DNA of 64,000 nucleotides from Oscillospiraceae bacterium (GTDB lineage Bacteria; Bacillota; Clostridia; Oscillospirales; Oscillospiraceae): NCBI GenBank assembly GCA_017436955.1, contig JAFSCD010000003.1, positions 280,206 to 344,205 of the forward strand, read 5' to 3'. Shown piece by piece: positions 42,944 to 52,017 of this stretch (position 1 is its first letter; each line of letters starts with the position of its first letter). The notes under the pieces were generated by a model. It saw only the letters and a program-made list of their open reading frames with translations, ran no database searches and was not told where the DNA came from. The position numbers and the translations under genes were made by a program.

Positions 42944-43689
42944 TTGATTCTACCCTTTCTTGCGCTGAAATAGATCCGCATATCCTGTTCCGTGGGCGCT
43001 TCCATACGCCGGTCACCGTATACACGGATATGGCTGAAGCCTGCCGCTTTCAGGTATCCCAGAAGCTGCTCCTGCGTGTACGCATATTCACGATGCTCCT
43101 CAAAGCTGCGCTGCCAGACCTTTCCGCTGCGCTGGAACAGGTCCATCCCGTAGGAGCAGATATTGGTCTTTTCGTCAAACTCTCCACGCCAGACGCAGTA
43201 AACATCATCATCCTCGTCCAGGAACACCTGACCGTCCATCGACCGGAAGCGTTGGGGCGTATTGATATCAAAGATAAAGATTCCGCCGGGATTCAGCGCC
43301 TTGTAAACGCGGCGAATTGCCGCTTCGCAATCGGCAGGGTCGGTGATGTAGTTCATACTGTCCAGACCGCAGACCGCCAGATCCACGCCACGGGCAAGCC
43401 GCAGCGCCTGCAGCTTCTGGGAGATAAACAGTGGGCGGTTTTCAAGCCCCTGGACCTTGCCAGCAGCCACGGTCAGCATATCTTCCGACATATCCACGCC
43501 GGTGACCTGATAGCCGCGCTGCGCCAGCAGCAGGCTCACAGAGCCGGTTCCGCAGGCAAGGTCTGCCGCTGTCCGGGGCTTTACGCCTTCAGCCGCCAGA
43601 ATCTCGTGGTAAAAGACCACAACAGCACCGTAATCCACATCGTTTGTCAGCCGGTCATAGCTAAAAGCCAAATTTTTGTAAGCATCCAT
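42940..43689 (-). CDS. Class I SAM-dependent methyltransferase
   Basis: A 249-residue methyltransferase of unknown substrate. It opens YKNLAFSYDRLTNDVDY, with motif I ADLACGTGSVSLLLAQRG and VTGVDMSEDML, then GLDSMNYI and GGIFIFDINTP. The family is common in Firmicutes and often annotated only as methyltransferase. The ATG at 43689 has AAGGAAACG upstream; earlier in-frame codons lie inside the ftsZ terminator. It is coupled to hslO. Confidence 0.88.
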   Translation of the reverse strand: MDAYKNLAFSYDRLTNDVDYGAVVVFYHEILAAEGVKPRTAADLACGTGSVSLLLAQRGYQVTGVDMSEDMLTVAAGKVQGLENRPLFISQKLQALRLARGVDLAVCGLDSMNYITDPADCEAAIRRVYKALNPGGIFIFDINTPQRFRSMDGQVFLDEDDDVYCVWRGEFDEKTNICSYGMDLFQRSGKVWQRSFEEHREYAYTQEQLLGYLKAAGFSHIRVYGDRRMEAPTEQDMRIYFSARKGRIK

Positions 43690-43706
43690 AGTCGTTTCCT
43701 TAAAAA

Positions 43707-43731
43707 ACATCCCGGGCAACGCCCGGGATGT
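43707..43731 (-). terminator. Terminator of ftsZ
   Basis: On the minus strand an 11-bp stem (43721-43731 with 43707-43717) is followed by TTTTTT and at once by the AAGGAAACG ribosome-binding site of the next gene. Confidence 0.85.
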
Positions 43732-43746
43732 CAGTTTCAATACGAA

Positions 43747-44796
<1,050 letters not shown>

Positions 44797-44866
44797 TATG
44801 CTATCCTCCTATGTATGGTTCGCGGTTGGATGCCCACACCGCTTGAAATTACAATGGTACCTCTAT

Positions 44867-44895
44867 ATTCTATCGTGAAAAGTTCGATAGGTCAA
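44867..44895 (-). promoter_or_regulatory. ftsZ proximal promoter
   Basis: Minus-strand TTGACC (44890-44895), 17-base spacer, TAGAAT (44867-44872). Confidence 0.72.
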
Positions 44896-44900
44896 TATCA

Positions 44901-44929
44901 AATTTAGATTATTTTTTATTTTTCGTCAA
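44901..44929 (-). promoter_or_regulatory. ftsZ distal promoter
   Basis: Minus-strand TTGACG (44924-44929), 17-base spacer, TAAATT (44901-44906). It stands in tandem, 34 bases upstream of the proximal one. Confidence 0.55.
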
Positions 44930-44951
44930 GATTTTTCACAAAATTATACAT

Positions 44952-45872
44952 TTATGTGAATTCCTTGAACAAAATATGATTCGGATCCCGGATATCCAGG
45001 ATTCCTTCGTCATAATTGACCTGGGCAAGCGCTGCCTTCATGGTGGTGATCTTCACCCCAAGCTGCTCGGTGCTTCCCAAAAGGATCTGGTACTGATTGC
45101 CGTACCACAGCTGAATATCCATCAGATAATTCACGTCGATGCTTGCCATCTTGCCGATGATCCGGTTCTGCTCCAAAAAGCCCGCGATGCTGATAACGGC
45201 GTTCAGCCGCTCCGCGGCGGTAACGGTCACCGGAATGGGATCACCGTTTTCGTCCACCTGCGGTGTCGGATCCTGCCAGGCGATGGCCTGCTCTCCTACC
45301 TTGGGGCTTTGCAGCTGCACGCCCAAAACCTTGGTCTGGTGGATGCTGCTTTCGTCGCGCACCTGCTCCACGATCTTACCGGCGGCGCTCATCAGCCACC
45401 AGCTTCCGTTGGAATCCTTCAGGGCATAGGTAACGTCCACCTCTTCGATCTCAATTTTTACCGTCCCCGGCAGTTTTATTCCAATACGGGCAGATTTGAT
45501 GTAGGGCAGCGCCGAAATGATCTTACCGGCGGCTTTTGTTCTGCCGAAGGTCAGCAGATGATCGCCGGGCTTGATGCCGGAGGCATCGCACACCTCCTGC
45601 ACGGTGTACTTATCCGTGCCGGATACCTCGATCACCTCTACCTTAAAAAACACGGAAAGTCCCAGCACAACCGCCAGCACCACCGCGATTACCGTAACCA
45701 AATGCAGCGCCAGACGGCTGCGGTTAAAGGGCTTCGGCGGCAGATAAACCACGTCTGCGGAGATCTTCGGCTCTTCCTTTTTTACTACCCGGCGCTTCGG
45801 TGCCGCGGTCTTTGCAGCGGTTTTTGCAGTCGGCTTTTTGGCAGGGGGTCTTTTCTTTTGTTTGGTGTCCAT
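44952..45872 (-). CDS. ftsQ: Cell division protein FtsQ/DivIB
   Basis: A 306-residue bitopic divisome protein. A basic, Lys/Ala-rich cytoplasmic tail (1-50) is followed by one membrane helix (about 55-78) and a POTRA domain (VEVIEVSGTDKYTVQEVCDASGIKPGDHLL), then the FtsQ/DivIB beta domain. It should bridge FtsL/FtsB and the cytoplasmic division proteins. It is the last gene of the mraZ-led cluster before the ftsZ promoters. Confidence 0.9.
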   Translation of the reverse strand: MDTKQKKRPPAKKPTAKTAAKTAAPKRRVVKKEEPKISADVVYLPPKPFNRSRLALHLVTVIAVVLAVVLGLSVFFKVEVIEVSGTDKYTVQEVCDASGIKPGDHLLTFGRTKAAGKIISALPYIKSARIGIKLPGTVKIEIEEVDVTYALKDSNGSWWLMSAAGKIVEQVRDESSIHQTKVLGVQLQSPKVGEQAIAWQDPTPQVDENGDPIPVTVTAAERLNAVISIAGFLEQNRIIGKMASIDVNYLMDIQLWYGNQYQILLGSTEQLGVKITTMKAALAQVNYDEGILDIRDPNHILFKEFT

Positions 45873-45889
45873 AGCGTTCCCCTCTTATG

Positions 45890-47017
45890 TCAGCTTTTGT
45901 GGGTCAGTTCTTCCAGAATGTCGCAGATCCGCTCTGCAGAGTCCAGGATCACGCTGCCGCGCAGCACCGTGCTCATACGCTCACGGCGCGTCGGATCCGC
46001 CAGCAGCGCCTTGACGGTGTCATACAGTGTCTGGGCGGTGCAATCCTTTTCCAGCAGCAGCACCGCGCCGCCGCGGTCAGAAAGGACTCTTGCGTTCTTT
46101 TCCTGGTGATTGTCGGTAACATTGGGCGACGGGATCAGAATCGCCGGTGTGCCGGAAACGGCGATCTCGTTGCAGCTGGATGCGCCGGCACGGCTGATGA
46201 TCACATCTGCCGCGGCCATCACCGTGGGCATATTGTAAATATACTCGCGCATATCCAGATTGGGGCAGTTTTCCACCGCAATCGCATACTCTTTCACCTT
46301 ATCCGGCATCCACTCCCAGCCGAATTTACCGGTGGCATGGATATGGTGGAACGGAAAGCCCTCCTCTTTTTCCAGCGCCAGCATCCCGGCAACGGTTTCG
46401 TTCATCTTCTTTGCGCCCAGGCTGCCAAAGGCGGAGACCACCAGGGGCTTATCGCCGATGCACAGCTCCTTACGGGCTTCGGGTCTGTCGGTGTAGATAA
46501 ATTCCCGGCGGATGGGCATACCCACGGTCTCTACCTTTTCCGGGTGCTTGTAATGCCTGGCGCTCTCCGGGAAGCAGATCAGCATCCGGGTGACCTTATC
46601 CGCCAGCATGCGGGTAGTCAGACCCGGCATGGCGTTACTCTCGTGGACGCAGGTTGGGATCTTCAGCATCGTGCCGGCCTTCAGCGCCGGGTAGCAGGCA
46701 TAGCCGCCGGTGCCGATGATCACATCCGCGCCGAATTTCCGGATGATCCGCTTGCACTGGCTGACCGCCTTCACCGTCTGGGAAACGGCCCTTACGTTCT
46801 TCATAATCGCCCCAAGGCTCTTGCCACGGCTCATACCGCTGATCTGCAGGCATTTCAGTTCAAAGCCCGCATTGGGTACCAGCTGTTCTTCCATGTGCCC
46901 CTTGGCACCGATGAATAGGATCCTGCAGTCCGGATGACGCTCACGCAAAATATTGGCAACTGCGATGGCAGGGTTGATATGTCCGCCGGTACCGCCGCAG
47001 GTAAATATCACATTCAT
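45890..47017 (-). CDS. murG: UDP-GlcNAc:lipid I N-acetylglucosaminyltransferase
   Basis: A 375-residue GT28 glycosyltransferase that makes lipid II at the inner face of the membrane. The N-terminal CGGTGGHINPAIAVA loop, the HESNAMPGLTTR motif and the C-terminal SRAGASSCNEIAVSGTPAILIPSP acceptor/donor motif are clear. Its start overlaps the ftsW stop by four bases, and ftsQ follows 17 bases later. Confidence 0.97.
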   Translation of the reverse strand: MNVIFTCGGTGGHINPAIAVANILRERHPDCRILFIGAKGHMEEQLVPNAGFELKCLQISGMSRGKSLGAIMKNVRAVSQTVKAVSQCKRIIRKFGADVIIGTGGYACYPALKAGTMLKIPTCVHESNAMPGLTTRMLADKVTRMLICFPESARHYKHPEKVETVGMPIRREFIYTDRPEARKELCIGDKPLVVSAFGSLGAKKMNETVAGMLALEKEEGFPFHHIHATGKFGWEWMPDKVKEYAIAVENCPNLDMREYIYNMPTVMAAADVIISRAGASSCNEIAVSGTPAILIPSPNVTDNHQEKNARVLSDRGGAVLLLEKDCTAQTLYDTVKALLADPTRRERMSTVLRGSVILDSAERICDILEELTHKS

Positions 47018-48180
47018 AGGGAAACCTCCTGTTTCTTTATCTGGTTACGCTGGCGGGAGATGCTTAACACAACGCCCATTTCTCCCAAGTTTACTGCCAG
47101 CGCTGTGCCGCCATAGGAGAAAAACGGCAGCGCGATCCCCGTCGACGGGAGCAGATTCGTCACAACACCCAGATTCAGCACGGTCTGCACGGCGATCAGG
47201 GTAATGAGCCCGGATGCCAGCACCGTGGAAAACCGGTCGGATGCGTGCAGCGCGATCCAATATCCGCGCAGGATCAGCGCGCTGAACAGCACAATGATCA
47301 GAATGGCACCGAAAAGCCCCAATTCCTCGCAGATGATCGCAAAAATATAGTCATTATACTGAAACGGAAGATACAGATATTTCTGTCTGGATTTGCCAAA
47401 GCCCAGTCCGAACAAGCCACCGGAGCCGATGGCATACAGCGATTGCAGGATCTGATAGCCGGTATCCCCCGGGTCCTGCTCGGGATGCAGCCAGGCGGTG
47501 ACACGGTCACCGGCATAGCCCATAAAAGAAATATACACCAAAACGAAGGCAGCCGCAATACCTGCGCCGCCAAGCAGCCATTTTTTCCGGGTGCCTGCCA
47601 CGAACATCATCACAACAGCCACAGCGCCCATCAGCAGAATGGCAGAAAGGTGCTTTTCCAGCGCCAGCGGCACTAAAATACCCATCAGCGCCCCACCGAA
47701 GCCCAGCACGCCGTAGCGGAACTTTTCCGCATCCGTGCCGAATTTCCGGGTCAGCCGGGCAAACAGCACGATCATGGAAAATTTGGCGATCTCCGAGGGC
47801 TGAAACTGGATGCCGGCAATATTGATCCAACGGGTAGCGCCGTTGACGGATTGTCCCACCACCAGCACCGACAGCAGCAGCGCGATGCTGACGCCGTAGA
47901 TGGGCCAGGCATACCGAAACCAAAAGTTAGCCGGGATCCGGCTGAAAAAGAACATACACAACAGCCCAAGTCCCGCGCACACTGCCTGCTTTTGCAGGTA
48001 TTTGGTGGAGATGGTATAGCCGGTATCGTACATGCTCTGGGCAGAGCTGGCGCTGAAAAGCATCACAAGCCCCACCGCTAAAAGCAGCAGCAAAAGAATC
48101 AAAAACGGGATGTCCACACCTTCGCCGGGTCGAAACCGACGGCGGTCCTCTTTGGCATACAGATTTCTATCTGCAGCCAT
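47014..48180 (-). CDS. ftsW: SEDS peptidoglycan polymerase FtsW/SpoVE
   Basis: A 388-residue polytopic protein of about ten helices. SEDS signatures include TRWINIAGIQFQPSEIAKFSMI, with the key PSE region, and GSGGLFGLGFGKS, plus LPSTGIALPFFSYGGTALA near the C terminus. It polymerises glycan strands with the class B PBP encoded in the same cluster. Bacillus has two such genes in division and sporulation; which role applies here cannot be told from sequence alone. Confidence 0.95.
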   Translation of the reverse strand: MAADRNLYAKEDRRRFRPGEGVDIPFLILLLLLLAVGLVMLFSASSAQSMYDTGYTISTKYLQKQAVCAGLGLLCMFFFSRIPANFWFRYAWPIYGVSIALLLSVLVVGQSVNGATRWINIAGIQFQPSEIAKFSMIVLFARLTRKFGTDAEKFRYGVLGFGGALMGILVPLALEKHLSAILLMGAVAVVMMFVAGTRKKWLLGGAGIAAAFVLVYISFMGYAGDRVTAWLHPEQDPGDTGYQILQSLYAIGSGGLFGLGFGKSRQKYLYLPFQYNDYIFAIICEELGLFGAILIIVLFSALILRGYWIALHASDRFSTVLASGLITLIAVQTVLNLGVVTNLLPSTGIALPFFSYGGTALAVNLGEMGVVLSISRQRNQIKKQEVSL

Positions 48181-48197
48181 AAAAGTCTCCTTTCAGG

Positions 48198-49178
48198 TTA
48201 TGCCATATTGAAACCCTGAATGCCGAACCAGGCGATCAGGCACATCACGACGGTCACAGCGGTGAATACCAGAACGATCTTAACTTCCTTCCAGCCACAC
48301 ATCTCAAAATGATGATGGATGGGAGACATCTTGAACAGACGCTTGCCGTGGGTCAGCTTGAAATAGCCCACCTGCAGGATCACAGACACGGTTTCCGCAA
48401 AGTAGACGAAACCCACCAGCACCAAAATCAGCGGCATATTCAGCGCAAAGGCCAGCGCGCATACCGCGCCGCCCAAAAACAGCGAGCCGGTATCGCCCAT
48501 AAAGACCTTGGCAGGATGCCAGTTGTAGCAAAGATAGGCAAGCAGCGCGCCTACCAGAGCCGCAGGCATCAGCGCCAGATCAAACTTATTCTGCGCAACG
48601 GCAGCAGCCGTAAAGAACACCATAACGGGTACGGTAACGCTGCCGCACAGGCCGTCTACACCGTCGGTCAGGTTTACTGCATTGACGCAGCCCACCATAA
48701 TGAACATAGCGATAAAGATATACAGCAGCGGATGCATGGAAATATTCACATTCACAAAGGGAATGTAAAGCTCGGGAACCAGCGTGCCCTGCCGGTACAG
48801 CGCATACAGGAAAACGGCGGAAACTGCCATCTGCAGCAGCATTTTCTGAATGGCGGTCAGCCCAAGATTGCGTTTGAATTTCACCTTGGTGAAATCGTCC
48901 AGGAAGCCGACGAGACCGAAGCACAGCGCCAGCACCAGAACATAAAATACGGAGTAATCCGCCATTACGGGAATTGCGATGAGCAGGCAGATGATCAGCG
49001 CGAAAATGAACATCAGGCCGCCCATCATCGGCGTGCCGCTTTTACTGTTGTGCCAGGTAGGTCCAACCTCCCGGATCGACTGTCCTGCCTTCAGCGCGCG
49101 CAGCACCGGCAGAAGCAAAAATCCGATCAACGCGCTCAAGGCGCAGGCGATCAGTCCCGTAACGATGAGTTTCGTCAT
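48198..49178 (-). CDS. mraY: Phospho-MurNAc-pentapeptide translocase
   Basis: A 326-residue membrane enzyme that makes lipid I from UDP-MurNAc-pentapeptide and undecaprenyl phosphate. Ten hydrophobic segments are seen, with the catalytic GFLDDFTKV and NAVNLTDGVDGL motifs and the histidine-rich SPIHHHFEMCGW at the C-terminal loop. AAGGA precedes the ATG. murF lies upstream; murD, usually next, is missing. Confidence 0.97.
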   Translation of the reverse strand: MTKLIVTGLIACALSALIGFLLLPVLRALKAGQSIREVGPTWHNSKSGTPMMGGLMFIFALIICLLIAIPVMADYSVFYVLVLALCFGLVGFLDDFTKVKFKRNLGLTAIQKMLLQMAVSAVFLYALYRQGTLVPELYIPFVNVNISMHPLLYIFIAMFIMVGCVNAVNLTDGVDGLCGSVTVPVMVFFTAAAVAQNKFDLALMPAALVGALLAYLCYNWHPAKVFMGDTGSLFLGGAVCALAFALNMPLILVLVGFVYFAETVSVILQVGYFKLTHGKRLFKMSPIHHHFEMCGWKEVKIVLVFTAVTVVMCLIAWFGIQGFNMA

Positions 49179-49193
49179 TTTTCAATCCTCCGC

Positions 49194-50555
49194 TTATGTA
49201 TCTTCCTTCAAAAAGCCCTCCAGAGCCAGCTCCATATGCATACCGTGGCTGCCCTTGAACAGCAGCACGTCTGCCGGCTTTGCCAGCCGCTTCAGCACTT
49301 CAATGAGCTTTTCTCTGTCGGTAAATGCCAATGCTCTTGTTTCCTTCATACCGCCGGTGACAGCGCCGCTGATGACCCGGTCGCTGTTGGGACCATAAGC
49401 CAGCAGCAGATCCGTGTTTTCCGCCGCGATCCGACCCACACGGTAATGCTCTGCCTGGGCGCAAACGCCCAGCTCCAGCATATCGCCCAGCACCGCAACA
49501 CGGCGACCGGACTTCTTACCCAGCACGCGCAACGCAGCCGCCATGGATTCCGGACCCGCATTGTAGCAATCCTTGATGATAGTATAGCCCTTTACATCCA
49601 GAATTTCCTGGCGTCCTGCCAAATTGTGAAACTGCGCCAGTCTTTGCTGAATATCCTGGGGCGCTACGCCCAGTTTCAGACCGACGCAGATAGCTGCCAG
49701 CGCATCGGGAACATAGTGCTCGCCTTCCAGCGGCAACGTAACGGGCAGGGTCTCGCTGTCCCAGTTTGCCGTGAATTTCAGCATATTCTGCCCCTGCTCC
49801 ACGCCGGTAGCCTTCACGCCGCAATCCGGATTACGCACACCGAAATAGGTTACATTCAGACCGGTCTTTTTATGCACGTTCCGAAGCAGCGCGTCATCGC
49901 CGTTGAGGACCACCTGACCGTCAGCACCCATACCCTCCAGGATCTCCAGCTTTGCCTGCAGGATACCCTCCTGGGAGCCCAGATGCTCGATGTGCATAGT
50001 GCCGATATTGATGATCACCGCCACCTCCGGCAGCGCGATGGAGGCAAGATAGGCGATCTCCCGGAAATGGTTCATACCCATTTCCAGAACCGCAATTTCC
50101 GTATCCTCCGGCATGGACAGCACAGCCATAGGCATACCGATGTCATTATTGTGATTCACCGGGGTCTTCCCTACCCGGTAGGTGCCATCAAGCACGCAGG
50201 CGATCATTTCCTTGGTGGTGCTTTTGCCCACAGAGCCGGTAACGCCAACTGCCTTCATTCCGATACGCTTGCGCTCGCCACGGGCAATATCGCCCAGCGC
50301 GATCCGGGTATCCTCCACAACGATGGCAGGATAATCGCCGTCGCAACGGGTACAAAGTACCGCCGCGGCACCGTTTTCCAGCGCCTTGGGGATAAAATCG
50401 TGACCGTCCCGTTCACCCTTCAGGGCAATAAAAAGCTGCCCGGGCTGAATCTTGCGGGAATCGTTATTGGCGCCCAAAAAAGTAACGTCTGCATATTTGG
50501 GGTCTACATAGCCGCCGCACCATTGGGCAGCCTGCTGTAATGTGATGCGTCCCAT
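49194..50555 (-). CDS. murF: UDP-MurNAc-tripeptide:D-Ala-D-Ala ligase
   Basis: A 453-residue Mur ligase that adds D-Ala-D-Ala to the stem peptide. ATP loop GVTGSVGKSTTKEMIA, the nucleotide-binding NHNNDIGMPMAVL and the acidic ADGQVVLNGDD are typical of MurF. It starts one base after the murE stop and is probably translationally coupled. Its place between murE and mraY follows the Gram-negative-like order. Confidence 0.96.
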   Translation of the reverse strand: MGRITLQQAAQWCGGYVDPKYADVTFLGANNDSRKIQPGQLFIALKGERDGHDFIPKALENGAAAVLCTRCDGDYPAIVVEDTRIALGDIARGERKRIGMKAVGVTGSVGKSTTKEMIACVLDGTYRVGKTPVNHNNDIGMPMAVLSMPEDTEIAVLEMGMNHFREIAYLASIALPEVAVIINIGTMHIEHLGSQEGILQAKLEILEGMGADGQVVLNGDDALLRNVHKKTGLNVTYFGVRNPDCGVKATGVEQGQNMLKFTANWDSETLPVTLPLEGEHYVPDALAAICVGLKLGVAPQDIQQRLAQFHNLAGRQEILDVKGYTIIKDCYNAGPESMAAALRVLGKKSGRRVAVLGDMLELGVCAQAEHYRVGRIAAENTDLLLAYGPNSDRVISGAVTGGMKETRALAFTDREKLIEVLKRLAKPADVLLFKGSHGMHMELALEGFLKEDT

Positions 50556-50556
50556 A

Positions 50557-52005
50557 TCAGTTCCTCATTTCCGTCAGGTGCTGTGCCACCACTTCCCGCT
50601 CGTCCAGATGGTGCTTCACACCGTTTATCTCCTGGTAAGTTTCGTGACCCTTGCCTGCCAGTACAATCATATCATCTTTTCGGGCAATGTCCATAGCATA
50701 GGCAATGGCTTTTTTGCGATCTTCGATGACCATATATTCGCCCATATCCGGGGTAATGCCCTTCAGGATATCCGCAATAATCGCCATCGGCGCTTCCGTA
50801 CGGGGATTGTCGGAGGTGATGATCGCAATATCCGACAGCTTTGTGCCGATCTGACCCATAATGGGGCGCTTGATGGGGTCACGGTCGCCGCCGCAGCCAA
50901 ATACGGCGATGAGGCGACCCTTGCAAAAATCTCGTACCGACGTCAGCACTTTTTCAAGTCCGTCGGGGGTATGGGCGTAGTCGATGAGAACGGTAAATTC
51001 CGTATCGGGTGTGGGTACGACCTCGATCCTTCCCTTCACGCCGCAAACGGTTTCCAACGCTTTGGCGCAGCCGGCAAGAGAAATTCCCAGCTGATGGGCG
51101 ATACCGAGCACCGTCAGCGCATTATACACCGTAAATCTGCCGGGAATGGGCAGGCATACCTGTGCGCTTTCGCCCTGCATAACAGCCGTAAAGGATACGC
51201 CGTCTGCGTGCAGCTGCACATCGCGTGCCGTCAGATCGCCGCAGCCTGCGGAGGTGGTAAGCACCGGGCAGGTCGCGTTTGCACGGATGCGCGTGAAATA
51301 CGCATCGTCGCAATTCAAAACTGCCTTATCGCAGCGCTTAAACAGCAGCGCCTTGGTATCGCAGTAATTATCCATGGTCTTGTGGAAGTCCAAATGGTCT
51401 TCCGTCAGGTTTGTAAATGCCGCAACAGCAAAATGAACGCCGCCGATCCGCTCCAGCGCGATGGCGTGGGAGGAAACCTCCATCACCACGAATTTGCAGC
51501 CGGCATCGCGCATCTGCGCAAAAAGGCTCTGCAGCTCGAAGCTTTCCGGCGTGGTGCGCTGGGATGGGATCGCCACATCGCCGATCATATTGTTCATGGT
51601 GCCAACAAGACCCACTTTTACGCCCAGCACGGTCTCCAAAACCTGCTTTAACAGCAGCGTTACAGAGGTTTTGCCGTTGGTGCCGGTAACGCCGATGATC
51701 TGCATTGCCTCGGCAGGCTTTCCAAAGAAATTCGCGCCGATCTGCGCCAGTGCCAGACGGTCGGACTTTACAAGGATATAAGGAACTTCCTGCTCCGGCT
51801 TTACGGCTGTCACAACGGCCGCAGCGCCTTTTTCCATCGCCATGGGGATGAAACGGTTGCCATCGGTGGCAAAACCGGAAACCGCCACAAACAAAGCCCC
51901 CTGCTCCACTTTCCGGGAGTCATAGGCGACCTGCGGAATATTGCGTTCCATGTCGGCAGTAGCTTCGATGATCTCCACGCCCTGCAGCAGTTCCTTCAGC
52001 TTCAT
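50557..52005 (-). CDS. murE: UDP-MurNAc-dipeptide ligase MurE
   Basis: A 482-residue Mur ligase adding the third stem residue. ATP loop GVTGTNGKTSVTLL, VMEVSSHAI, and the C-terminal TSDNPRTEAPM. The DNPR tetrad is the known specificity motif for meso-diaminopimelate, so this organism probably has mDAP peptidoglycan. GGAGAGAAACCT precedes the ATG. It lies between the PBP gene and murF. Confidence 0.96.
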   Translation of the reverse strand: MKLKELLQGVEIIEATADMERNIPQVAYDSRKVEQGALFVAVSGFATDGNRFIPMAMEKGAAAVVTAVKPEQEVPYILVKSDRLALAQIGANFFGKPAEAMQIIGVTGTNGKTSVTLLLKQVLETVLGVKVGLVGTMNNMIGDVAIPSQRTTPESFELQSLFAQMRDAGCKFVVMEVSSHAIALERIGGVHFAVAAFTNLTEDHLDFHKTMDNYCDTKALLFKRCDKAVLNCDDAYFTRIRANATCPVLTTSAGCGDLTARDVQLHADGVSFTAVMQGESAQVCLPIPGRFTVYNALTVLGIAHQLGISLAGCAKALETVCGVKGRIEVVPTPDTEFTVLIDYAHTPDGLEKVLTSVRDFCKGRLIAVFGCGGDRDPIKRPIMGQIGTKLSDIAIITSDNPRTEAPMAIIADILKGITPDMGEYMVIEDRKKAIAYAMDIARKDDMIVLAGKGHETYQEINGVKHHLDEREVVAQHLTEMRN

Positions 52006-52017
52006 AGGTTTCTCTCC